Part shown: in pieces, positions 1 through 10,766 of the stretch
Layout of the letters: each line of letters begins with the position of its first letter
How positions within the stretch are numbered: position 1 is the stretch's first letter
Assembly: GCA_026120185.1 (NCBI GenBank)
Contig: JANUWF010002153.1
Span: 248,001 to 312,000, forward strand
DNA from: Voacanga thouarsii
Lineage: Eukaryota; Streptophyta; Magnoliopsida; Gentianales; Apocynaceae
Length of the DNA: 64,000 bases
Direction of reading: 5' to 3'
Notes under the pieces: model-generated
Seen by the model: the letters and a program-made list of their open reading frames with translations, nothing else
Told to the model about the DNA's origin: nothing
The model's database searches: none
Position numbers and translations under genes: made by a program

Positions 1-1230
1 TGAATTCCCGGCCTGCTTGAATAGACCACTTTCTGACTGCATATATAGCCTCCTTCTTGTTCTGAAATCTCATGTTTAAATGCAAATCAGTGTCAGTGTC
101 AGACCAACTTATTGTAACAGCGACTGAGTGCCTGTTGAGTGACTCGTTAGCACATGCACCCGAGCCGACATCATCAAATATTGGAAATCTTGCTGATTGA
201 GACAAGGTATTAGAAGGCCCCGCTACATCACCCGCTTGTGGAAGTGTTGCTATTTGAGAAATGCTGTTAGAAGACCCCGCTATGTCATTCATGTCATCTT
301 GCACTTCATATGCGGGAATGTTTGCTTCAATGTCACTTTCTTCACTCTCATCCGTGTCATGCCAATTCATTGGTCCTTCCAAACCAGTGAAACAATCACC
401 ATCAGATGTATGCAATATTGAATCAAAATTTACTACACCTGTGGCCACATGCGACTGAGATACTATATCTGTTGGGATAGTGCTAGCAGGCAGTCGGTTG
501 TCGTCTGCTGGATACGTATCCACCTCCCGTCGATTTTGTGTTTGAACCAGTAGTTGCTCGGGGATGATCAAGTTATTCCTTCTTGCCAAACCTTCAGATG
601 TGTGACCAACATCGACTGTCTCAGCATTACTACCTGTTGAACTAATGTATCCAGTCCCGGCAATGTTGAATGTTGCACCTGTATTTTTCACTGGTTGGTA
701 AAATGATTGGGGGCATATGTTGTTTAAGTCTTCTATCGTTATGCCCGTGGAGAGTTGGGATAATGAATTCATCATATGCCCCAAACCCGTGACTTGGTTA
801 AGCATTGCCAAGAATGAACCCATTGGTGGAGACAATCCGGCCAAGTGACCTATGTGTTGAGATGTCAAGTCTAAATAGCTAACATGAAGTTGGATGCTCT
901 GTGACTTAAACTCATTCGGAAGCATCCATAAAACCTCCATATCATCATCATCACTCAACTCATTCGCAGCATATTGTTGATCAGATCCATACAGGAATGG
1001 ATGTCGAAGTGTAATCTTGAATATCACGTTTTTCCCTCCCAATCCAAGATAGTTGCGGACCTTTTCAAGTAGTTCATAATAGGATATCCGACGTCGGAGT
1101 ATCTAGATTTTTTTAATGGCCCCATCAAACCATATGCTGCCTCGATAATCTCGCTGTATTTGACAATTCCAAAAAAAACAGAGCACAATAGGGGGATCCA
1201 ATGCATTCATCGTTACAATGTGGGCACAAT
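1..1230 (-). pseudogene. mudrA-like MULE transposase, N-terminal part, cut by window edge
   Basis: On the minus strand an exon starts after an acceptor at about 1231 and stays open to base 1, except for one TAG at 1103-1105. Downstream of that stop about 367 codons are open with no further break. The N-terminal part reads like the MuDR leader domain (YYELLEKVRNYLGLG, then an acidic ELSDDDDMEVLWMLP). A low-complexity linker follows, and then, at the window edge, the start of the Mutator transposase DNA-binding region (MRFQNKKEAIYAVRKWSIQ). The catalytic DDE and zinc-finger parts would lie to the left of base 1. A possible start is the ATG at 1208-1210. The TAG may be a true nonsense mutation, or the region before it may be mis-spliced by me. 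The length of the open frame suggests a fairly young copy. Confidence 0.75.
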
Positions 1231-1486
1231 CTGATAAATGTGAGGAAATAATGAAAATGAGCAAGTAATGTGAAAGAATGACTTGTAAAATTATAAATAA
1301 AATCAACCGGAATGCATTGATTTTACCTTTTTAAGTAGATTGAAGTCCAAAATCAATAAGCCCAATCTGAGCTACCCATCAAACACCCATAACCGCAGCA
1401 GCATTACAATGTCGCTGATTCTCCCCGAAAATGAAAATCTCCAGATCTGGTCGTCGATACTGAACTGGAGTGTAAAATGCTCGTTG

Positions 1487-1522
1487 AGGTCGCATTCGTT
1501 GAATGCGATTCAGGTCGCATTC
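1487..1522. repeat. AGGTCGCATT palindromic motif, internal copy
   Basis: Two direct AGGTCGCATTC copies (1487-1497 and 1512-1522) surround an inverted GAATGCGA. This is the same motif found in the subterminal regions of MULEs A to D. Here it lies between the transposase and PMD genes, not at an element end. Confidence 0.7.
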
Positions 1523-1597
1523 ACTACTTTTTTTTTCCCCACTTCCTGCCCAAAATTAAAAAATACTACATGTACACAATAAGCAAAGTTAAAACGC

Positions 1598-1709
1598 AGA
1601 GTGCTAAACGAAATAAAATGCATAACCCGAACAACCGTACTCAAAGTCCAAAAGCATAGTGCCAAATGAAATAAAATGCATAACCCCATCAACCGTACTC
1701 AAAGTCCAT
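1598..1709. repeat. Tandem duplication of about 60 bp
   Basis: Two near-identical copies (1598-1649 and 1658-1709) share the core AAATAAAATGCATAACCC followed by CAACCGTACTCAAAGTCCA. They lie in the non-coding gap between the transposase and the PMD gene. The rest of that gap (1231-1807) shows only the AGGTCGCATT motif. Confidence 0.8.
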
Positions 1710-1807
1710 GACCTGTACACTATAAGCAATGACAACGAAAGCAGAGTATCAAAAAACAAAATCATCCCCTAACAAATGGTATATGAAGTACATAGTGTCT
1801 CCTAAGA

Positions 1808-4222
1808 TCAACTACAGCTAATGTGGTGAGAGCACACACAGACGGCGAGGTTTAATCTTTCGCCTTGGTCTCCCACCACCTGCTGGCTCGTCGCCGTCCG
1901 GAGACTGTTGTGGAGCTGGCCCGGGATCATCGATATGCGGTGAAACTGCCACGGGATCTGGTAGCTGTCTATTACCGGCACAGGAGCTGGCTCGGGATCA
2001 TCGAGATGCTGTCCTGCTGCTGGTGCGCCGGGTCTGCGCCGTCGGTGACATACTATCCCGCGAAAGGGACGCACGGGAAGCTCCTCAATACGCGAAGTGT
2101 CTGTCCCCTGAGCTTGGAAAGATGGGCCCGCATCCCCGCGAACGAACGTGCCGGCTGCAGTACGGGGAGAGTGAACGGGAATGACAACGAAGTCATGGCC
2201 AAGCAGATCATCCGGTGCAATATCAGTCCCAATCTCGAACTGCGTGCCATTTCCAGTCTGCTCCTGAACCTCCGGCTGCTGAGGCACCCCCTTCGGGGCG
2301 GGATCGTGATGTGGCAAATGCGCTCGAACTCGGGCCCTCCTGCCCCCACGCCTCAACCCTAGGTGCATGCGTCCATCAACAGGATCCCGGGGCCTGAACG
2401 TAGGCTGCGTCACTGGGATGACCGGCGTGCCTGAATCGACCGGTATTGGTCCAGCATACCGCTCGTGATCCTGATGACTAGCTGCGAGTCCTCGAGCGCA
2501 CATGTCTCGAATATCAATGAATGCTCGCCGGGACACCGAATCGGCACTATGAATGTGGCGTTCAGCCACTGTCATACAGCGTCACATAACATCAGTCTGA
2601 AATCATTATTCGAAAAATTTTGTGAATAATTAAAGGCATTATCAAATTATTAACTCCTACCATTACCAAATGAAATACATACCATGACAACTGTACTGGA
2701 CCCGGTAGGATGATACCCCGAGATCAATGACGCACGAGTGGTAGGGTTCCCGATGCGTAGACGGGTACGGTCCCTATACCACTGCATGTAATCCACTGTG
2801 ACCGAAACGCCCATCATAGTAGTCTGGACAAAGTCTGCTCGAGTATCCCACATCTGAAGATACGGCGCATGATATATCCTGTAACCTCTGGAGGGATTGC
2901 TTCGCCTATCAACCAAGTGCAGGACAATCATTGTATCACAGTCTATCGGGATAGGCTGAAGCATCCCAAACTGCCGCATCACTCGATCTGGAAAATATAA
3001 CTCGACGACCTCCCAACTAATCAACGCTGTGCGTGACCTCCAGATATCGGGTGCCTCCAAACATACAGGGGGAGAAGACTAACCAAATCAGTCTGATAAG
3101 ACCGCCAGATAAACTGTCACAACATTGTTTGGGATTGTTAGTGTCAAATACATAAAGAATTTTAAATAAGATATTCATATATACTCACATCATCGTCTGA
3201 TAGGGCATCTAGTTGGGAGCGATATGTCACGAGAACATGTGTGGACGTCCGATAAAACTGTATTGGAACGTCCCATCGAGCACCGTAGGGTGCAAGGGGT
3301 GGGAGATCATCGAGAGGCATACTCCTCTCTGGCCGCACAACCCTAACATGCTCCCATGCCCATATCTACAACATAGTCACAAATGTGCTAGACTCGTACC
3401 TCATATGTTTATTAAATGAACATAAAATATAAAAAACATTTGAATTCATACATGGAGTAAGACCATCGGTCCACAAATCTCCTGTGCAGACCCGAGAGAG
3501 TCTTGACATAAGCATCTATACAGGAAAGCTAGAACAGCACTACCCCAGCTGAGCGCCCCGCATGCCTCCAAATCCTCCAGGAGAGGTAGGTATCTCAAAT
3601 AGATCAGGTTCCCTGACTTATCAGAGAACAGTAGGCCCCCAATCAATAGAAAGATAAGGCAACGAGCACGCTGCAGTACGACGTCATCAGTAGCATCATC
3701 GACCAAAGGAAAATCCAAGGCCTCCTCAATAGGACCCTTCTTAATCCTATTTTCCCGTATGTCCTCGGCCCGTGGCCTAATGCCAAGAAGTCTATCGCAA
3801 AGGTTAATCCAATCACCTTTGCTGTAGTGATAAGGAGGCCCTATCACTGCATCCCCATCCACTCTAAGGCCCCATAATATCGCAACATCCTCCAATGTCA
3901 CTGTAGCCTCTCATATGGGGAAATAAAATGTATGGGTCTCCTGACGCCATCGCTCTACTAATGCGGTGACGAGAGTATGATCAACCTGGATGTGTCCAAC
4001 TCGTCTGACTCCACCAAAACCAGCCATATCCACTAACTCCGCAACTCTACCGGAAAGGGGCGTATGCTCCCAAAATGCAGAATCGTATCGTCTGTACACC
4101 AATGGAATCTCACAAGTATGCTGATCACCGAACCATACCAAAGACGAACGATTGCTCGACTGAAGAGATAGTGAACCATCGACGAGAGGACCCGGATGAA
4201 TATCTATGTGCATGTGATCCAT
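1808..4222 (-). pseudogene. Plant mobile domain (PMD, MAIN/MAIL-like) protein, four exons, broken
   Basis: Four exons on the minus strand: 3452-4222, 3189-3365, 2683-3113 and 1808-2568, joined at GT/AG sites. The product matches the aminotransferase-like plant mobile domain family: SGRVAELVDMAGFGG, then TLEDVAILWGLRVDG, a SWGSAVLAFLYRCLC helix, PLAPYGARWDVPIQFYRTST, and FPDRVMRQFGMLQPIP followed by a YMQWYRDRTR segment. The last exon is a proline/arginine-rich tail typical of these genes. Two lesions are visible. A TGA lies just before the conserved EATVTLEDV block (about 3911), where a sense codon, commonly Gly, would be expected. A one-base frameshift lies in a C-run near 3070. Host PMD proteins (MAIN, MAIL1) act in silencing and genome stability; PMD genes carried by MULEs and Gypsy elements are known. 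Its role in the element is unknown. Confidence 0.85.
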
Positions 4223-5440
4223 TGTACCTATTTAAATTAGGATCACATAATTAAACTACGATTGTATATAATAGCCTAAGCAATCGATTCTGCAAGCATT
4301 GACAGACATATATATAGTTAAAATGTAGTTCATCACAAAATTTTCATCATTTCACAAAGAATTACGTTTCACAATATTTTCAAAAGCATAAACATGATTA
4401 ACTCACTTATCCAGACTAACTCTATGTCATGCCTAATATGTAACTGTACATAATAATAACTCTCCTAGAAAAGTCTTAAATAGAATTTCTAAGAAAAAAA
4501 TAAATAATATCTCCACCAAACTCATACATATCAATACATACACCAACAAGTCTTGAAAATTAACCTAACAATATGAAAAAATTCAAAAAACTTTGGCCCA
4601 AATGCAAAAACAATAAATTTTAGACCTAAAATAAGAAATTTGCCAAAATAAATAATACAAAAATTGTAAAGAAAATAGTATTCAACCTCTCCCCCACACT
4701 TAAATAGAACAATGTCTTCATTGTCCAAAAATCAAACAATATAAGCATTTTTAATAGGAATAAAAGAAAAAGGGAGAAGAAATACTCCCCCAAGCATCTT
4801 AAAGTTCAATGTGTCACAGGAGGGAGAGGAAAATGAATGTTGTTCAAAAGAAGAAAATGAACAATCCTACAAGCATAAAGAAAAATGCAGCCGCACGCCA
4901 AGACTAAAGAGATTATAATAAAAAGAATACAAAATGATAGATAAAGAATATAATTCAAAAGGTGAATATAAGTAGAATGGATATAATGTGTTTTTACAAA
5001 AACTCATTAGTATCAATACTAATAACAATAAAACATCATATACCAAGATATATATACAAATATTATGAACAAACAACAAAATCAAGTAATATAAAAAATA
5101 CATTAACACCATGAACTAAACTAATACCAATACAACAAAGCCACTAAATAAATGAACAGCCTAATCACGAATAAGTATATGTGTTTCAATCTGCGAAGCT
5201 TCCCAATCAAACCGAAATAAATAGTAAACAAATCAAATAAAACAAAATAATGGGGCCAAAACTAAAATAAGATAATCGTAAGACTCGATTCGATCAGCTA
5301 GGCAAACAAGAGAATTCCAACCTTAAGACAATGACAGATCGGTGGGCTGTCGGCGGCGGCGATTAGGATGACGGCGGCGCAAGCTTTCCGGCGAAGAGGC
5401 AGAAGAAGGAGACATCGGGAGGGAGATGAGAGGTGGATAT
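4223..5440 (-). other. AT-rich non-coding segment with retroelement-like PPT motif
   Basis: No coding sequence is supported. At about 4684-4735 the minus strand reads a GACAATGAAGACATTG stretch followed by TTTAAGTGTGGGGGAG. This closely resembles the motif after the extra ORF in the Gypsy elements at 44460-44500 and 62340-62390. The segment is probably a decayed fragment of that Gypsy family sitting inside MULE A. Confidence 0.4.
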
Positions 5441-5642
5441 AATGCGACCTTAAGGTCGCATTTCATGAATGCGACCTCTTCATTCCGTGAATGCGACCTT
5501 ATGTTATATTGTTGATAAAAAAAAGAAGATTCACGATAAGTTCACATTCACGGAATGCGACCTCACTACAAAAGTAAAAACGGTTGGCGCTGCCCCTCTG
5601 CCGGAATTTGGTGCAAAAACAACACCATTTTCCGGAATTTTC
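5441..5642. repeat. Right terminal inverted repeat region of MULE A
   Basis: Four AATGCGACCT / AGGTCGCATT units occur in 5441-5500 and another at 5554-5563. Next comes a segment with CTGCCCCTCTGCCGGAATT and a terminal CCGGAATTTTC. The order of parts equals that of the right end of MULE D (49015-49253). Confidence 0.7.
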
Positions 5643-5673
5643 GATGAAATAACCTGTGCCGTCCAATAACTAG

Positions 5674-6804
5674 CGGAATTTCCGTAAAATAGGTCCATTT
5701 TACAATGAAATTCTGATAGTGGGGCAGCTCCACTCGAAATTCCATTTTTAGTGACCTCATAAAATTATATCGCATTCTGAAAAAGCAACCTATGGCGATA
5801 TTTTTAAAAAATATAAATAACAGGTCGCATTACGACAATGCGACCTGTGAAAAAGACGAGAAGCAAAAAGAATGGTAGCAGAAGATGAAGAAGAGATGAG
5901 AACTCTTTCTTCCTTCCGAATAACAGGTTACATTGCGTCAATGCGACCTATGAAAATGACGAGAAGCAAAAAGGAATGGCAGAAGAAGAGGAAGAAGAAA
6001 TGAGAACTCTTTCTTCCTTCTACAAGCAGTGTCCATTTCATTCAGTGCCAAAGAGAGGAGAAAAGAAAATGAAACTGAGAAGACTAGAAAACCATTACCT
6101 GAAAGAAAACAAAGGCAACTGAGTATTCAAAGACGGAAAGTCACTTCTTAATAACCCCAAAACAGGCCAACAAGAAATGAAGCTTGGAAAATGACCTCTG
6201 CTAAATACACAGTCCCCTCTCTGAATATGATGAGATTGAGAGATTGGTGTAGAACAATTAAGCTGATCAGAAGCAGTGAACACAAAGCCCAACACTGAGC
6301 AGAATCACATCATCATTGTCTGCAGCTGCTCATAAGATTTATATCTAAGAATCGCTGTTAAACTTTGTTTTAATGGAGACTGGACCTGGCCTGCAGTAAT
6401 GGAGTTGCACCATCAAGAAAGAACACAAGAAACAAAGAGAGAGAGATAGAGAGGGAGAAAGAGAGAGAACGGACACATTCAAAGATGGATTATAAACGCA
6501 GAAACCTACACTTCTCTCAACACCCCCACCTTCTTTTATTGCTCTCACAATCTTCGCCATTAATATTCGTCCAAACAGCGCACCCTTCTTTCTATTCCTG
6601 CAAATGGAGAATGATCTCAGGTCGCATTTCGTCAGTGCGACCTGATACTTATATTTTTTTTAAATATCATCATAGGTCGCATTCCAACCTAATATTATGC
6701 ACTTACATTCTACGAATGCGACCTCACTAAAAATGGAATTTCAAATGGAGCTATCCTACTGTCGAAATTCTATAACAAAATAGACCCATTTTACGGAAAT
6801 TCCG
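5674..6804. mobile_element. MULE B: non-autonomous Mutator-like element
   Basis: The outer ends are CGGAATTTCCGTAAAAT on the left and its inverse on the right. The inverted repeats extend about 100 bp each, both including the inner CCATTTTTAGTGA and a GCATTC motif. A perfect 9-bp target duplication AATAACTAG lies at 5665-5673 and 6805-6813, as expected for Mutator transposition. Inside are three AGGTCGCATT palindromes (5822, about 5925 and 6619) and a GA-rich tract at 6437-6468, but no transposase. It would have to be moved in trans by an element such as MULE A. It lies four bases beyond the stop codon of the UTP25 gene. Confidence 0.93.
5821..6020. repeat. Tandem duplication of about 104 bp in MULE B
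   Basis: Each unit starts with an AGGTCGCATT / AATGCGACCT palindrome and continues through GACGAGAAGCAAAAAG and GAGAACTCTTTCTTCCTTC. Unit 1 is about 5821-5924 and unit 2 about 5925-6020. Confidence 0.8.
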
Positions 6805-6817
6805 AATAACTAGTTGT

Positions 6818-6892
6818 CTAACAGAAAACAAAAACATTCTTCTCTGATGTGAGCATTCGTTTAGCAGGTGCAGAACCAACGATCCTCTCAAG
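6818..6892 (-). CDS. UTP25: UTP25 last exon (24) with stop codon
   Basis: Follows the acceptor GATGTTTAG and encodes LERIVGSAPAKRMLTSEKNV followed by FVFC and TAG (6818-6820). This is the strongly conserved C-terminal end of the family. MULE B starts four bases beyond its target duplication, so the native 3' UTR is split. Confidence 0.95.
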   Translation of the reverse strand, partial: LERIVGSAPAKRMLTSEKNVFVFC

Positions 6893-7980
6893 CTAAACAT
6901 CAAGAAAAAGTAAGTTAGCATCACATGGTATTTAAAGAAAAAGAAAAATATTCGAAGAAGAGAAAGGACGTAAATCATATTCCCCATGAAAGAATTAAAA
7001 GGAATGGAAAATAAGATGAAGCTTTATATAGTTATCAGAGTATTAGATTGAAGACAGATAGGAGAGTGAAGGGATTAGGAAGAACCATCTGCATTGGATT
7101 CTCAAGAACACCCTTAAAAACAAGCGACAGAATATATAAGCAACCATATGAATAATACTCCAATGTCTTTAATTTTTAGATTTGGAATTGACAGATCCAT
7201 CGCAAGTGTATGGATGCAGGTTATAAACATGCCTTCCCAACAAAAGATCTTCTCAATGTTCAAAGGTACATAATCCAGCAACAAGTGATAAAAGTGGCTA
7301 GGCCCTAAAATAACTTCAGTACCCACAATGCCACTATCCAGTTGAATGGGATGCTAGCAGAACTTGAAAATACTCTCTTAACCAGTTCTTCTTAATCTGT
7401 CACTTCTGAGATGGGATATCATACTAACCTTGTTCCGTACTTGTACAGAGAAAGGCAAGGATAGATAAAGCTCATATACAAAAATCCAGATTTACAATCT
7501 ACATATTAGAAAGTTGTAATCTATTGTTCTTTCTTCTTGCTCTTCTCTCAACCTTCAGTGTCTTTCAGAACCGCATCTATATCTCTCAATAATAGCAACA
7601 CCTTACCAAAAATGCTAGCAATCATGGTCCAAAAAGTGAGTGGTCTTCCTATTATATTTGTCCTTCTTAGAGGATGGACGGAACATAGCCCGCTAAAGTA
7701 GGGGCATTCATTTACTAACAAGTTACGCAGGTTCTTGTTTTTCTGGTGTCTACATGCTTGTTCTAGAGTGAACCCTTTTACAAATAAAGGAGAAGAAGCA
7801 TTATATTTTAATTAAATAACTCTCCTTTCCAATAATTATTCCCAGAGATTTGTTCAAGATTTTTAGAACAAAGAATAATAATAAGAAGAATCGGGGAATA
7901 AATGTCAGTGCCTTCAGAACATCAAGTTTCAAATCGATAGAAATAATATTGTGGCGTGCTACGATATGATAGAACCATAC

Positions 7981-8245
7981 CCGGAATTGATCAAAAAGAG
8001 AAAATAACACAGTGCTAGTCATGTCATGGGACCCCTCAAGCATATTAACAATCTGCAATGAAGGACAAGATCACACACAGGAAAAAACAATTTGCAAATG
8101 CCAAAATTTTTATCAAACTTCCCAAAGTTTAATTCTTTGTGAAGTGGGAAATAGAAACAGCTCTACAAAAGAACAAGAGTACCTCAGGGTAAAATTCTTT
8201 CCTCTCAGGTAGAGAATAAATTATCAAATTCTGAATACCACAGAT
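7981..8245 (-). CDS. UTP25: UTP25 exons 22 and 23
   Basis: Exon 22 (8183-8245) encodes GIQNLIIYSLPERKEFYPE. Exon 23 (7981-8052) encodes VNMLEGSHDMTSTVLFSLFD. Both are in phase 0 with good GT/AG borders and belong to the most conserved C-terminal lobe of the UTP25 domain. Confidence 0.95.
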
Positions 8246-8944
8246 CTGTTCACAATAAAGGGAGAAAAGAAAGAAATGTCAGATATATGTATATGGGAGT
8301 TCCTTTCTGCTTATAGATGGTAAAAGAATGAACATGACACTGCAGGAGTAAGTCTCATATTCCAGAGTTTCATTTAAAAAAAGAATATAGGGTTACAAAA
8401 TTGCATGTGCAGTGGCTGCAGAAGGTGAGAAGCCAGCCACAAATGATAATTCAGTCCATAACTTTAAAATATTGGTATATAAAACTGAAAAACATCTCCC
8501 GCAATTCCCTGTGCTGAAATTTTATTAAATTTTGCAATGTACTTATCATGTCAAGTTTCCTCCATTATATTGTAAGTTCAGAAATAACAGTGTGAGTTCC
8601 GACTGGCATATATGTATGCAACAATGTTCATACAGGTCAACTGCATCTAGGGAATCTCATCTGGATATGGCAGAAGGGCAATTCTAGCTTCTTCAAAACA
8701 GGGAAAGGTTTGAGAATTGAAGGTTCTATTAACAATGATTATGATTGGAAACTATTAACAATGAGATAACCAGATTAATGCTGTTTCTCTCCTTTTCCTC
8801 AATACTTCTAAGGCAAAATAACGGTCAAATAGTACTTCGATATAATTTATATGTAATTTATCCATAAAGGTGGCTGGGTTTAATTAAACATCCAGGTGAA
8901 TACACTTGCAAGAGAGGGGGGGGAGGGGACAAGTTGTTGAGTAC

Positions 8945-9420
8945 CTTATATCTGTGGTATAAGTGAGCTCTCTCAGTATATAGCATGATTTTTCGTCGTC
9001 CTTGGAAAAACCAAATTCGTGCACGAGAAATATCACTGTGCTTTGTGTACCTAAATATATAGAACTAATTAATGGTCGTGAAAATTTTTGGGATATGAAG
9101 CACAAGCACCACAATATGACATTCATCCGGGCAAATAAAAGCAAGCCATCAGAAGTTGAGATTTTCTGGAAAGCTTAAAAGGGAAAATTTCTTACTCTCC
9201 AAGCAAACAAAAGGACGCCTCTTGGGATTTTAGAAAATTTCGCAGTCGAACAAACTCAAAATAAGAACTAACAAATATCATAATTCCACTCTGCAAGAAG
9301 AGAAAGCATTCAAAGGGTTCAATAAAAACTTGTAAATTGATGGTTTCAGAAAATGATAAAATATTTATTAGGCTTGAAACTGATGAATACGTCAATAGAA
9401 TCTTTAATCTTGGGGAATAC
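8945..9420 (-). CDS. UTP25: UTP25 exons 19, 20 and 21
   Basis: Exon 19 (9391-9420) is only 30 nt (VFPKIKDSID). Exon 20 (9196-9290) encodes IFVSSYFEFVRLRNFLKSQ. Exon 21 (8945-9050) encodes YTKHSDISRARIWFFQGRRK and then IMLYTERAHLYHRYK. Phases 0, 2 and 0 connect without a break. Confidence 0.95.
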
Positions 9421-10275
9421 CTGCCACATTAAAAAAAAAAAAAAAAGGCAATGGGTAGTTATGTTAGCACACACTTAACAAGGATGGTTATGATAGCAAA
9501 ATTTCTTAATGAAAAAAATTAAAATAAAATAAAAAGCTTTAGCAGAGAGAATTATGATTGCAGAACTTAAATCATGCAAAAAAAAAAAAAAACGTTAAAC
9601 CAAACTCAATCAGGATTAGCATTTTTATTGCAAACCAAATACAGAGACTTTCAAAGCGTAGTATTTGTTTGAAAACTTGAAATTTTGAATCACATAAAAG
9701 CAGATATAAGTTAGAACCAGTTCCAATAAAGTGACCACAGTAAAAGTAGTAAGCACTTCAGCAAACTAAGCATGTATATACACCTACACCAGATACCCTA
9801 CTGTTGATCCAAAAGTCCTTTTAACAATTAATTCTGTTATATAAAATTATCAAAAACTATTTCATCTTAATACAGATGCCAAGTCATGTATACTCATACT
9901 ACCATCCATTTATAGAGTCAACCTGATATTCCAATTTTGCCCATCCAGTTTAAATATCCATGCCCTTGAATTCTTTTTCATTCTTCTCTCTAGAGGGTTC
10001 AAAGTGGGGTTTAACTTCCCATGCAAAACTGCTAATGCCTCCCTTTCCATTGAACATAACATATTGAGGATTACAGAACAAGTATGGATTTCCAATAATT
10101 GGAGAAATCACACAGACCAAACAATTCCCATATACTAACCAAAAACCCTAAAAGAGAGAGAAAGAGAACCAAAATCTACAGATAAAAATCTCTGTGTAAC
10201 TAGAATAAGTATTCTAAACATTCAGGTCATGATATCTTGAAGAGATATCAATAACAATTTAGTTGTTCAACAAAC

Positions 10276-10766
10276 CTTTCTACAAAAATATCCAAACCGA
10301 GCATCTTCAGCATCTAATATTGAATCTGCATCAAAACGTTCATACACCTATGATATTGAGAAAAAGCAAAGACAAATAAGAGACTATCATGATACTGCTT
10401 CCGGCGAGTTAATTACCACAGAATTCTATCAAACTACCACGCCTTTGCTAGAAAACAGAAAGAGTATACCTAGTCGATCCCATCCCTCCCCCCCCCCACA
10501 CACACAAAATAATAATAAAAAAAATCAAAAGGGGAAATATTAAACATTTTGTCAAAAAAACAGAGTCCATCAAACAGTAGTACCTGATATAAATAAATCT
10601 TAGAGATATCAATCCATTGATTATCAGAAATCAGTTGTCAAGTATGTGACCTAAAGTGGTCTACTCTACAACTAGCTGAACCAGTACACATTCTAAAACA
10701 TCTCACCTGCCGTACTGGAAGCATTATTTTTGGAAGAACTCCTTTAAAGTCACATGCCAACCTGAC
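10276..10766 (-). CDS. UTP25: UTP25 exons 17 and 18
   Basis: Exon 17 (10707-10766) encodes VRLACDFKGVLPKIMLPVRQ. Exon 18 (10276-10347) encodes VYERFDADSILDAEDARF and then GYFCRK. Both are whole-codon exons with clean splice sites. Confidence 0.93.

Larger units (their letters stand above)
1..5642 (-). mobile_element. MULE A: Mutator-like element with transposase and PMD gene (left end outside window)
   Basis: Both genes seen here, a mudrA-type transposase at 1-1230 and a PMD gene at 1808-4222, read leftward. The right terminus lies at about 5642 and resembles the right ends of MULEs B and D. It has a block of AATGCGACCT / AGGTCGCATT palindromes (5441-5563), then a stretch ending in GGAATTTTC. 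The putative 9-bp target duplication to its right (5643-5651) cannot be checked because the left end is off the window. That the transposase, the PMD gene and this TIR belong to one element is inference from order, strand and shared AGGTCGCATT motifs (also at 1487-1522). Confidence 0.6.

Noticed and set aside
1865..2397. Plus-strand ORFs opposite the last PMD exon
   Set aside because: They are antisense shadows of the GC-rich PMD tail; no family match and no splice logic.
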